DNA from: Obelidium mucronatum
Taxonomy: Eukaryota > Chytridiomycota > Chytridiomycetes > Chytridiales > Chytriomycetaceae
Direction of reading: 5' to 3'
Assembly (NCBI GenBank): GCA_025765595.1
Contig: JAIVFH010000366.1
Coordinates: 1 to 24,276, forward strand
DNA length: 24,276 nt
The notes beneath the pieces are model-generated. The model worked only from the letters and a program-made list of their open reading frames with translations, was not told the DNA's origin and ran no database searches. A program made the translations under genes and the position numbers. How positions within the stretch are numbered: position 1 is the stretch's first letter; every line of letters starts with the position of its first letter. Shown here piece by piece: positions 9,544 through 18,367 of the stretch.

Positions 9544-9630
9544 GCCTCCTTAGCTCAGTTGGTTAGATCGCCTGCCTAGTAACATATACTGGATAGCAGG
9601 AAGTCAGCGGTTCAAATCCGCTAGGAGGCA
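9544..9630 (+). tRNA. tRNA-Thr (AGT) with a 13-nt intron
   Basis: Acceptor stem GCCTCCT/AGGAGGC is perfect and A73 follows. The anticodon stem is CCTGC/GCAGG around loop CTAGTA...A, giving anticodon AGT. A 13-nt intron (9582-9594) sits at the canonical site one base 3' of the anticodon. T stem AGCGG/CCGCT is perfect with loop TTCAAAT. The D stem has one mismatch (GCTC/GATC). A T4 run at 9647-9650 may be the terminator. Confidence 0.9.
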
Positions 9631-10199
9631 TACCTCATGCTGTCGGTTTTGCATGCAATAATATTCAAACTGGAAAGAAGGAAATACACCTGATTTTGTG
9701 GTTTTTTTTTCAGGACCGTCCCAGCTCTCCATCCCTGCTACACTGTCCCTGCGCCACAGAAGCACCAAGCCTTCCACCACCATCTTATATTGGGTGGGTT
9801 ATTTTCTATCACTCCTGTGAATACCATGCTTCTGGACATATCTTAAGCTGTAAGCACAGGTCCTGGCTCTGGGTTTTTGTTTAAACCCCCCATTTCCTCT
9901 GCGCCCCTCTTTATCTCATTGCAACAGAGCGGCAACTGTCCCAAACAATCTCACAGTGAGCATGCGTCTCTAAGGGTGAAGCTGTGTCTATAGAGGGACT
10001 GCCACTGCAAGCCCTGCAATTACATCCACAGGGGTGTCCCACAGTGTGACCTGATTTCTTGATCCAGAAGAGAATACTGAACTTAATGATGCCAATTTGG
10101 GCAAAGTATGGAATCAGAACAGCCAATCAACCAACAGTAAGCACACATAATAAAATACAGGTAGGAATTGTATTTCAAACAGGAACAAACACTTGTCTT

Positions 10200-10250
10200 T
10201 GGGGTTGGGGCTAGGATTCCCAGCACCCTATGAGGAAACCCTCGCTGTGG
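10200..10250 (+). repeat. G-rich dispersed repeat, copy 2
   Basis: TGGGGTTGGGGCTAGGATTC followed by CACCCTATGAGGAAACCCTCG aligns with 9057-9105 without gaps over about 43 bp. Confidence 0.6.
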
Positions 10251-11011
10251 CGTACCTCTGGAGCCATGTGCATTTTGCTTATTTGTCATTAAAATTAATT
10301 TTTTATTTTCATTTCTTTTATTTGTTTTTAGTTAATAAAGAGAAGGCAATGTGTGTGCACCATTCTTTTGTTCAACAGGTATGCAAATCTATTGTTTATT
10401 GGTGGAAGTTCCAGAAGGATAAAAAGCAGGAAGACAGGAGGTACGTTGAACGTTAATGAAAAATATTCCAAGAAGGCAAGTTGTTTGTCCACATCTATTG
10501 CCTGCAAACTGAATTGATTTCTGTTGTTTTCACGTAAGAAGATGACAAAAAAAAGAGAATAATTACCGTGTAGTTTCTCGTTAGCTATTTTTTTTTAGTT
10601 TCTTGAGTTTCTTTTCAGAGTTGTCCAACAATTTTATCCAATTTTCTATATGTCAAAGAAATCCCACCAAAAGGCCCTCCAAAAAGACAAGGGTCATGAA
10701 GAAAGAATAAACAAAAAGTTACGTGCACACTTTGCAAAATAGGAACCAGGAAAGTGAGCTTAAGAAAAATGTACGTCCACAGACTGTGGGTTTGTATCAC
10801 AGGTGCGACTCTTTTCACAGAATTTGCATCCACCCTTTTATGGAAAATTGGCCGGCAGGATGGGAAAATGCTAGAGGTACCTATGCCATTTTTGGGGAAA
10901 TTGTAAGGCAGACTAATAAAAAAGGTGCACGTCCCTTTTTGGGTGTACCCAGCGGGTAAAGAAAAATAGTGGAGCTATTTTCAGTGTTGTCACACCCCCT
11001 TGATAAGGTGA

Positions 11012-11045
11012 GAACGGGGTGGGTGTCACCCTGTGGGGTACACCT
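11012..11045 (+). repeat. Possible third copy of the G-rich repeat
   Basis: CGGGGTGGGTGTCACCCTGT followed by GGGGTACACC resembles the CACCCTGYGGGGNAACCC core of the two copies to the left. The match is short and could be coincidence. Confidence 0.3.
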
Positions 11046-11320
11046 GCCTTGCTGCTCTGGGGTATGCTGCCCATTCACACCTTACAGATTAACAAAATCA
11101 TAACTTGATTTGTGGGGCAGCATTGGAATGGAAATAGTAGCCAAGATTAACAATAATCAGAGAAGAATCAAACAAATGAGTCACATCTGCCATCTGCAGT
11201 CCTGCTATGGTTGGAGGCTGTCAGTCAATTACATGAATGTAGAGAAAGCAGTGTTTCCAGTATCAGCTGCAAAATACAGTTGCCAAATTTATCTACATAA
11301 CGCTCTCTTTGACACTCTGT

Positions 11321-11394
11321 GTTTTCGTGGTGTAGTTGGTTATCACACCAGTCTAACACACTGGTGGTCCCCGGTTCGAACCCGGGCGAAAACA
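11321..11394 (+). tRNA. tRNA-Val (AAC)
   Basis: Perfect acceptor stem GTTTTCG/CGAAAAC with A73. Anticodon stem CCAGT/ACTGG carries loop CTAACAC, anticodon AAC. T stem CCCGG/CCGGG has the standard TTCGAAC loop. There is no intron. A T6 terminator lies at 11411-11416. It converges with tRNA-Tyr 64 nt away. Confidence 0.96.
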
Positions 11395-11410
11395 TTCTTG
11401 TTAACTGTCC

Positions 11411-11416
11411 TTTTTT
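11411..11416 (+). terminator. Pol III terminator of tRNA-Val
   Basis: Six T residues 17 nt after the tRNA end. Confidence 0.7.
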
Positions 11417-11457
11417 CAAAGGATAGTATGTAGAAAATAGAGGACAAAGTGAAAGAA

Positions 11458-11540
11458 TCCGACGACCCGGGGTCGATCCGGGGGCCTCCTGATTGCTGAA
11501 TCATTACAGTCAGATGCTCTGCCAACTGAGCTATCATCGG
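11458..11540 (-). tRNA. tRNA-Tyr (GTA) with a 10-nt intron
   Basis: On the minus strand the acceptor stem is CCGATGA/TCGTCGG (one T-G) with A73; C1-G72 is the pair typical of eukaryotic tyrosine tRNAs. D arm GCTC...GAGC is perfect. The anticodon stem TCTGA/TCAGG holds loop CTGTAA...A, anticodon GTA. A 10-nt intron (11494-11503) lies one base 3' of the anticodon, as in nearly all eukaryotic tRNA-Tyr genes. T stem CCCGG/CCGGG has a loop beginning with A (ATCGACC) in place of the usual T. Confidence 0.95.
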
Positions 11541-11631
11541 ATGACCTCCTTTTTCATTTTAACATTTAGATTCCTTATTAAACGACTCCACAAAGCAAAA
11601 TAGTCCCTAGTCATCAGTTATTAGCCAGACC

Positions 11632-11760
11632 TGTTGGAATCTGTAGGCGTGCGGAGCACGGCCTCGAATGTCCTAGAAACACCCCCATGTTTCGAGTTCT
11701 GAAGGTATAAATAGGAGGAAATGTCCTCCACTAGAAGAGGGGCAAACATGTGGAGAAGTG
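11632..11760 (+). promoter_or_regulatory. Possible LTR-like promoter segment with TATA box
   Basis: The segment opens with TGTTGGAATCTGTAGG, similar to the TGTTGG start of many copia-type LTRs, and carries a TATA box (TATAAATAGGAGG, about 11706). No matching CA end, target-site duplication or second LTR was found in the window, so this could be a solo or truncated LTR or an unrelated promoter. Confidence 0.2.
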
Positions 11761-12469
11761 TGCACCTGCACGATACTTCACCCTTGTCACTTCTGCGGAA
11801 GTAAGCTTGTGTACAAGCGATATTCTCCGCCCCTTTCCCTAAGAATCATAAGCTGCCTCTTAGTCATACAACGTTTAGCGGCTGACCATCGGATGCTGCG
11901 TCACCTACCGATTATGATAAGAACTTCCATGAACAAGACACAATGTCACTGTCACATCAGAAATTTGATTTTGGCTAAGGGACTGGCCAAACCCCTGGAA
12001 AGGTAGAATAATAGAAAATAATAAAAGTACTGAAAATCATATGGTGCTTGCACTAAAGGTGGGTTAGAGTCCCGAGAGACATCACATTTCTCCACGGCGC
12101 CCTAGTACAACTTTTTTCTGGCTCTCCGCTCTCTGCTTGGTAACCACATGTAACCTCCTTGGTCAACGTGTGCCTGTTGATTTGGAAAATTGCACTTAAC
12201 ACAATTTTTGCAAAATCAACACCTATGTAGCAGCACTTTGTTGTCTGCTGGAGAATGTACAGCATGGGTGTGCAGAGGTCAGATGAAACCTTGGCTTAGC
12301 CACCTTTATTTTGGCATTGTTCAATAACTTCCTGTCTTTTTTCTTTTTTCTCAATGTCTGCACGGGTAAATGGCTTCTCCAAAAAAAATTATAGCGTACG
12401 TCCCTCCTAATTTCTTCAAAACAGCTACAAAGGAGTCACTGAAAATCTTAGCCTGTAGAAGGAAAGTGG

Positions 12470-13075
12470 CTACTTGTTCAAGGAAGGTACTGTTGGAAAG
12501 TTTTGTCTAGACCAATTGTGCTGGTTTTCTGTGGATTTTGATTGTCTTGGTGCTTTGTTTCCATCAAGCCTAGCCACCATTGGTTTCATCAATTCCATCA
12601 TGATAGCCATACTGGGATCTGTTTGTTGGGTTGCAACTGCAGTGTTGGCTTGAGTATGTTGGACAATTTTTACCTCTTCTCTGGTGGCAATCACTGAGAG
12701 GACATGCAAGAATGCATTTTACCTGTCTCTCTGGCCATGATCTTCTATCCCGTAAACCATAGTGTAGCTGCATTCCTTGCTCCAATTGGAATTGTCAGGC
12801 TGGCCAAGTTCTTGAACTTTGAGGTTTAAAAGATTGAATCTGGTAGACAATTAGTACTTGGATTTGTGGGAGTGTTTCTTGGCTGTAGAAACATATCTTC
12901 TGAGCTTGGCCAAAAGTGAAAGCAATTGTTGTTGTAAGGGCATTAAATTTTTTTCATGAATCTGGCCGCAGAGTTGTAGGGCGCAAGTAAGATAGTGTCA
13001 AGTTGAGAAGTTACTGCAGTTACTGTTTTGTTCATCTCCACATCATTCAGATTCTTATTGGTTTCTTTCTTTCCT
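12470..13075 (-). pseudogene. Decayed coding remnant, possibly retrotransposon gag-like
   Basis: Minus-strand frames broken by stops and shifts give protein-like stretches: NLNDVEMNKTVTAVTSQLDTIL near 13045-12980 and VLSVIATREEVKIVQHTQAN plus MAIMMELMKPMVARLDGNKA near 12703-12550, ending PTVPSLNK and a stop at 12470. Helical, Met/Gln-rich sequence followed by a Ser/Asn/Gln-rich tail is common in gag proteins of retrotransposons, but no zinc knuckle or polymerase is present. The assignment is a guess; that it once encoded protein is somewhat firmer. Confidence 0.3.
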
Positions 13076-13083
13076 TGTTTTTA

Positions 13084-13089
13084 TTTATT
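13084..13089 (-). promoter_or_regulatory. Poly(A) signal of the Taspase-1-like gene
   Basis: AATAAA on the minus strand about 50 nt past the stop, with a second overlapping-type copy at 13080-13085. Confidence 0.45.
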
Positions 13090-13138
13090 AATTCTTCTAT
13101 TAATTTCATTCACCTCCCAGATATTTGTTGAATTTAAA

Positions 13139-14437
13139 TTAAAGACTTGCCCCTGAGATAATAATATGATTCAGATGATTCTCAACATCTGACCAGAGTC
13201 TTTTCTGACCTGGAAGCACAACAGGGCTCTTTCTTGAAATCTGAACTGTCGGACTATTATCACCAAGAGACATCCACCCAATACCCATTGCTTGTGTTGT
13301 GTGAGCAAACCACACTTCCTTACACACAGTTTCTTGTTGTTGTCCCAAACTTTCAGTGCTGAATTTCTCTGTCACTACTCTCAAACCCAATACTCCAATG
13401 TTGCGCAATTCAGGGTTGTGCATTGTTAGAAGAGATACTTGTTGAAAGGACTGCTGGATTGCAGTTTCCAAGGTCTTTCCAGTATCGACTTCAAAAAAAT
13501 CATTGGAAGCTGAAGTTAGAAGAGATAATCCAATAGTTCTAGCCATGACTGTTTGCATGATTTGTTCCCCTGTCCCTGTTAAACTGCAACCCGCACCAAT
13601 CTTTGTAGTAGAGTGAGATCCCGCCTCTGAAGGGACTGCCACATGCAAATGATTTTCAGGCAATTTGACGCTTTGAGCCCAAACACCGCTACCATAAGAA
13701 GCTGCCTCCCCAATCCGACCAGGGTATTTAAACAAGATTCCCCCACTTGAAACACCAGAAACAATATTTCCGCAGCAATCCATGGCAACAGCACCAACAG
13801 TATCTTCAAATTCATTTTCCAGCACAGGTGGATCCAGATTTGAGGAGCTTTGTTTTTGTAAGTAGTGGGCAATATGTTCCCATCTCTCAGTGGACTCAGG
13901 AGTTACAAGGCTGTCAGAGTCAACCAGAAGAGATTCCTTTTCATCTTGTGAGCAATTCAGTTTCAACCATTCTCTAGCACCCTCAGCCACCATGACAATG
14001 GGCTTGATACGTCCCAAAACAGCAGAAACTGGGCCACCATCAATGACATTTTGCATCACCTTCCCAGCAGCACAGATTGGATTTTTGACACCAGAAAGAG
14101 CCCCAACAGCACCAAATGCTCCTGTAGTTCCATCCATAATAGATGCATCACATTCAACAGTTCCCTGTGTTGTCAGATTGGAGCCAGTTCCACTGTTTGT
14201 TGATGGGTTGTCTTCAAGGGATTTGATAGCTGCAATAACAGCAAGAGAAGCTGGTGATTGTGAGCTGGAAGGAATGGATGCTGAATCTGGTGTAAACATG
14301 CATATCCCAGCTCTGCAAGCATCTGCTAAGGCCATCTTTATTGCCTTGACAGCTTGAGAACTGGTGGAATAGCGGCCAGCCCCAGAGTGAACAGCAACAG
14401 AGGGTGTGAGGTGGAGGCAGCTTGGGGATTGGCACAT
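13139..14437 (-). CDS. TASP1: Threonine aspartase 1-like protein (Taspase-1)
   Basis: A single uninterrupted frame of 432 residues, close to the animal enzyme (about 420). The family cleaves after aspartate and matures by self-cleavage before a catalytic threonine. Landmarks of this Ntn-hydrolase (asparaginase-2) fold: VAVHSGAGRY near the N-terminus, STNSGTGSNLT and VECDASIMDGTTGAFGAVGAL around residues 79-113, and the autocleavage site EDTVGAVAMD, where T213 is the expected nucleophile. It is followed by VSSGGILFKYPGRIGEAASYG and the C-terminal AHTTQAMGIGWMS typical of Taspase-1 and not of ordinary isoaspartyl peptidases. In animals the substrates include MLL and TFIIA; the substrate here is unknown. 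The gene has no introns although its neighbours have many. It is divergent from tRNA-Arg, 93 bp away. Confidence 0.9.
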   Translation of the reverse strand: MCQSPSCLHLTPSVAVHSGAGRYSTSSQAVKAIKMALADACRAGICMFTPDSASIPSSSQSPASLAVIAAIKSLEDNPSTNSGTGSNLTTQGTVECDASIMDGTTGAFGAVGALSGVKNPICAAGKVMQNVIDGGPVSAVLGRIKPIVMVAEGAREWLKLNCSQDEKESLLVDSDSLVTPESTERWEHIAHYLQKQSSSNLDPPVLENEFEDTVGAVAMDCCGNIVSGVSSGGILFKYPGRIGEAASYGSGVWAQSVKLPENHLHVAVPSEAGSHSTTKIGAGCSLTGTGEQIMQTVMARTIGLSLLTSASNDFFEVDTGKTLETAIQQSFQQVSLLTMHNPELRNIGVLGLRVVTEKFSTESLGQQQETVCKEVWFAHTTQAMGIGWMSLGDNSPTVQISRKSPVVLPGQKRLWSDVENHLNHIIISGASL

Positions 14438-14530
14438 TATTATAATCCAAAGATTTCCATTGGAATCTGGGTCGAAAAAGTGTTCGGGAGACTCAGGAAT
14501 GAATATACTCTTGTAATAGAGGATCGATAT

Positions 14531-14603
14531 GGGCGTATGGCAAAATGGTTACCGCGCTTGACTACGAATCAAGAGATTCCAGGTTCGACCCCTGGTACGC
14601 TCG
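14531..14603 (+). tRNA. tRNA-Arg (ACG)
   Basis: Acceptor stem GGGCGTA/TACGCTC (one G-T) with G73. Anticodon stem CTTGA/TCAAG holds loop CTACGAA, anticodon ACG. T stem CCAGG/CCTGG has loop TTCGACC. No intron. A T5 terminator follows at once (14605-14609). Confidence 0.96.
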
Positions 14604-14604
14604 C

Positions 14605-14609
14605 TTTTT
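14605..14609 (+). terminator. Pol III terminator of tRNA-Arg
   Basis: Five T residues one base after the tRNA. Confidence 0.8.
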
Positions 14610-14783
14610 CCTGCGTTTGCGCAGGCACGCAATTGAAATGAAAGAAGACTTGCAGCCGTAAACTTTGGTTGCTTTTCCCCCGACTTTGAAGTTATTATTC
14701 ATAACCACGCATTTTGGGTCGAACCAGAAGCGCGGCCTCTGGTTTGAATTTCCTTGTGATAGTCAAAATCCTAATACGTGGGG

Positions 14784-16483
14784 ATGACAAGTGTCTCCTT
14801 CACGGCAACTCTTTTGTTTGCATTCGTTCTGTTCAGCATCCCACAGCCATCGTACTTGGTCGATACATCTGCGTACCAGTACCAAAGACCATCCAAAATA
14901 CCGTCAGAAAATATGGATCTCACTTCACCAACGGCACAAACATACCTCATGTTGCTCTCGCTTCTCCCTGAAGCGGTCACTGAAAAAATGCTGGCTCCGC
15001 TTGTGCCATTCATGGTCCGCATGCTTTCGCAGGACCTTCCCGCTGAAGAGCAAGATCAAGTTGTTGGCCAGAGAGCTGGTGTGTTTAGTTGATTCTTTAA
15101 ATCATTCATTGATACCATCGATTAAGGACTGTTGACGGGGGTGTTTTATTTACCGTTACTCGTTATGAATGTTGTTTGGGGCGCTCTGAGTGACAGGATG
15201 GTTTGTGTTGAATCATTTGTTAACAGCTACGATAACATAACCACTCCGACAGGGGCGCAAACCAATTCTTATACTTGGTCTTTTATTTGGCGGTCTTACC
15301 ACTTTCGTTCTTGGAATCAACTCTTCGTCGTTCACTATCGCATTGCTTTGCCGGTTTTTGGCAGGAGTATTTGGAGGAAACTCGGCGGTTGCTAAAGGCG
15401 GTTTGGGAGAAATTCATGCCACAGAGAGCGGAAGGGCTTGGGCATATTCGTTGTATGGATCCCTGTATGCCGTATCAGGAATTTTGGGACCTTTGATTGG
15501 GGGAATGCTGGTCAAGTATTCCTCCTCGTTATCGCCCGACCTATCTTTCCTTGGGGTGTCTTCAATTTCTCCTTACTTTAACTGTTGGACTTACTTGGAA
15601 CTGTTTTGAGTGTTGTGGCACTTAGCACTACTATTCTGTATCTTCAAGACCAATCGAAAGAACGAGTCTCAGAGCCCGTCGCAATAGGATGCCCCAACGC
15701 CAGCTGCAGAACAAACTAAGGCGCCGATAAAACCAGGGGCCCCCCCTGCGAGCGCCGTGGCGCTTACTTCCCCTAAGCTTATGCTTGCTATTGCGCTTTA
15801 TGTTATCATTGCATTCTGCAACATGAGTTGGGCAATGATTTTTTCATTAATTTTTGCTGCTCCCATCGAACATGGTATGCGTTGTGTGACCGTCATGAGG
15901 AGTTGTTAAACGAATTTTTATTAGGTGGCCTTGGATTCACACCTATGGATACTTCTTTCGCGATGACGATTCCTGCTGTTTCAAAATTGCTGATTCAAAC
16001 ATTGGCGTGTCGCCAAATTGTGACAGCGTTAGGGGCCCAATCGCGCGTACTGTTTGGGCATGGCGGTTATTATTCCTGCCACTTATGGCATAGGCATTTT
16101 GGGTGGCGTTGTATCGGAATATACGTGGCTTGTTTGTGGAATCTGCTTATTGCTGATTGGATTCGTAGAGGCTGTCGTTTATTTGAGGTATGATGCGTTT
16201 TTGTTCGTGAACTATGCTGACGCCAAATATTAGTGTTATGATAATGATTTCGGAATCTGTTCCTGCATCGTCTCTTGGGGCAGCTTTTGGACTCTCTTCA
16301 ACATTTGCCGCAGGAGTGCGAACGGTTGCTCCTCCATTGGCCGGAATAGCGTGGGAGTTGGCTTCTGAAATGAAGCTTCCATGGGTGGCGTTTGGTATTA
16401 TTCAGTCAGTAGCAGCTCTATCTGTTTTGATCGCTACCACAAGTGCATCTTTTGCACGGCCTGAAAAGGCTAAGACAGAATGA
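14784..16483 (+). pseudogene. MFS transporter, first tandem copy, frameshifted
   Basis: Exons as read: 14784-15078, 15127-15200, 15253-15874, 15925-16187, 16234-16483 (TGA). It is a major facilitator of the DHA1/TetA type, resembling zinc-induced-facilitator-like transporters: MLSLLPEAVTEKM at the start of TM1, motif A between TM2 and TM3 (WGALSDRMGRKPI, split by an intron after RM), RFLAGVFGGNS, then SGILGPLIGG in TM5. Compared with the next gene, the frame shifts near 15545-15585 (a TGA at 15607 follows), returns before about 15780, and shifts again near 16041-16050, where one extra base precedes CLGMAVIIPA. Splice signals are intact, so decay is recent or the indels are sequence errors. 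The N-terminus may instead start at the ATG at 14913. The substrate is unknown. Confidence 0.75.
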
Positions 16484-16517
16484 GCTCAGCAATCGTTTTA
16501 TTTTATACCTCATATCC

Positions 16518-16606
16518 TTTTTTCGCTTGCATCTTACAGATATCAATAGAATCTCATACTAAGTTCCATTTTTTATATATCGTTTTTTTCGCTTGCATCT
16601 TATAGA
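16518..16606 (+). repeat. Short direct repeat upstream of the second MFS gene
   Basis: TTTTTTCGCTTGCATCTTA occurs at about 16518-16536 and again at about 16584-16602, both followed by (C/T)AGA. The second copy ends about 20 nt before the start codon. It could be a duplicated promoter element or simple local duplication. Confidence 0.8.
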
Positions 16607-16622
16607 CGTTTGTCACAAAGAA

Positions 16623-18274
16623 ATGGTCTTTCGTGATGACATCTCCCAGACATACCTCTTATTGCTTTATGTACTTCCTGAAGCCATCACAGAAAGTATG
16701 ATTGATCCCTTGATTCCGTATCTTATAAGGTACCTTTCCTTCGATGTCCCTGCTGACGAGCTGGAGGCTGTGGTTGGAGGGCGATCAGGTAAGCTGCACT
16801 GCTCCAACGAAAGGCTTTCAGTTGTTCACTTATCTATATTGCGCAGGCCTATTTGGAGGAGTTTTCTATTTGCCTCTGCTTGTAACGAACATTTTCTGGG
16901 GAACGCTATCCGATATAATTGTGAGTGCTTCTTTGCAAGTGAACAACACTCTGTAGCTTATCGCTAGGGAACAAGGGTCGAAAACCAGTTCTGATTATAG
17001 GCCTTTTCTTCTCTGCGCTAACTACATTTGTTCTTGGAATCAACACGTCATCGTTTGTCGTTGCACTTCTGTGTCGTTTTCTTGCCGGTGTTTTTGGATC
17101 CAATTCAACGGTTGCGAAAGGAGCATTGGGGGAAATTCACTTGGACGAAACGGGCAGATCATGGGCTTATTCCCTCTATGGATCTCTCTACGGTTCGCAG
17201 TCCTCGCAAAGTTTTTGTTAGTTAACACGCCACGCGCCTTAGCCTTCAGCGGGATTGTGGGTCCGCTGATTGGGGGACTATTGGTTGATTCTTCTGTGGC
17301 CATTTCCAAAACAGGCTATCCATACTTTTCTGCTTGCAGTTTTGGGGCGCTATTGTGCATTCTAGCACTCCCTGTCACCCACAGATACTTTCATGAGCCA
17401 AAAGACTTACAGCATGCAAAACTCGAATCCAGTAACGTACCGCGGAGCACTCTATCATTTTCAGACGTCGTGTCGGTCAATGGTTTGAAGCACTTTTGGA
17501 CCAACCTGAAACAGCCATTGTCGGGTGGAAAAGTAATGTTTCCTATCTTGCTATATGTACGCGTCGTATTTGTAAAATTCGGAATCGTGTTTTATAAAGA
17601 CTAACTTGGATTTTAGGTTTTGATTGCCTTTTGTAATCGTTCGTGGAGTACCTTGCTGCCTCTTCTCTTTGCGGCAAAACGAGAATTGGGTGGATTGTCA
17701 TTTACCGCTTTTGAGACATCTTTTGCAATGACTGTGATGGCTTGTTCGAAATTGGGGTTTCAAACAATTTTCTGTCAGTCAATTGTTACACGGGTAGGGA
17801 CAACCAAAGCTTATTGCTTAGGAATGGCTGTCATAATTCCTGCTTGCTCAATAATAAGCTTTATGGGGGGATCTAGTGGCTCTGGCGGAAGTTGGGTTAT
17901 GGTGATGATATGTATGAGTCTTTTTGGGTTTGTTGAAGCCCTTGTGTATTTAAGGTTTGAGTCTCTGCTTCATAAGTTATTCCTAACTCATGAATAGCGT
18001 TATTATGATGATTTCGGATTCGGTCCCTTCTTCGCAACTTGGAGCGACTCATGGGTTGGCAGCTACTTGCGCGGCCACAGTCAGAGCCTTCGCACCTCCT
18101 CTGGTTGGATATATATGGGAATTCATCTCCATTGAATCGAAAATGCCTTGGACGGGATTCGTAATAGTTCAAATAGCGGCAGGAATGGCGGTATTCGTTG
18201 CTTTTCGTCGGACAAGCAACCTTGCGTATAGGCGGATTCGAGAAGAAGTAGAAATGATCGATATGATCGAATAA
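16623..18274 (+). CDS. MFS transporter, second tandem copy (intact)
   Basis: Exons: 16623-16788, 16847-16920, 16976-17192, 17243-17556, 17617-17954, 17998-18274. They total 1386 nt, so 461 residues, with all phases closing and a TAA stop. It is a 12-helix-type major facilitator of the plasma or an internal membrane, related to TetA/ZIFL drug or zinc-related transporters. Landmarks are LPEAITESMIDPLIPYLIR (TM1), WGTLSDIIGRKPVLIIG (motif A, with Asp, Gly, Arg and Lys present), RFLAGVFGSNSTVAKG, SGIVGPLIGGLL (TM5 motif-C-like), a hydrophilic central loop, and SDSVPSSQLGATHGLAATCA in the C-terminal half. It is the downstream tandem paralogue of the broken copy, and three intron positions differ between them. 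The substrate cannot be read from sequence. An AATAAA overlaps the stop. The gene converges with CFAP65. Confidence 0.88.
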
Positions 18275-18293
18275 ATGGAGTTGAAAACAGAAG

Positions 18294-18299
18294 TTTATT
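18294..18299 (-). promoter_or_regulatory. Poly(A) signal of CFAP65
   Basis: AATAAA on the minus strand about 70 nt past the CFAP65 stop and only 20 nt from the stop of the convergent MFS gene, so the two mRNAs likely overlap. Confidence 0.5.
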
Positions 18300-18367
18300 G
18301 GCCAGTCCAAAGTAGCAAACAGTCTTTCGTTAGATCAAACTCAGATGCATTCGCCTCTTGAACTAAG

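Larger units (their letters stand above)
9631..11320. other. Non-coding interval
   Basis: No gene is supported. It contains the second and third copies of the G-rich dispersed repeat (10200-10250 and 11012-11045) and several T- and A-rich stretches. Short open frames on both strands look like chance. Confidence 0.5.
11541..13138. other. Non-coding interval with probable retrotransposon remains
   Basis: Between tRNA-Tyr and the Taspase gene I see an LTR-like promoter segment (from 11632) and, on the minus strand, a decayed coding stretch (about 12470-13075). From 12010 to 12460 I see nothing identifiable. Confidence 0.45.

Noticed and set aside
6367..13138. CRISPR array, rRNA or spliceosomal RNA genes
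   Set aside because: Looked for regularly spaced repeats and for conserved 5S, U4, U5 and U6 blocks in the long non-coding part; none was seen.
13890..14357. 155-codon open frame on the plus strand
   Set aside because: Shadow of the Taspase-1-like gene on the opposite strand; no protein-like features of its own.
14716..14735. B-box-like sequence on the minus strand (GGTTCGACCC)
   Set aside because: No acceptor, D or anticodon stem can be folded around it.
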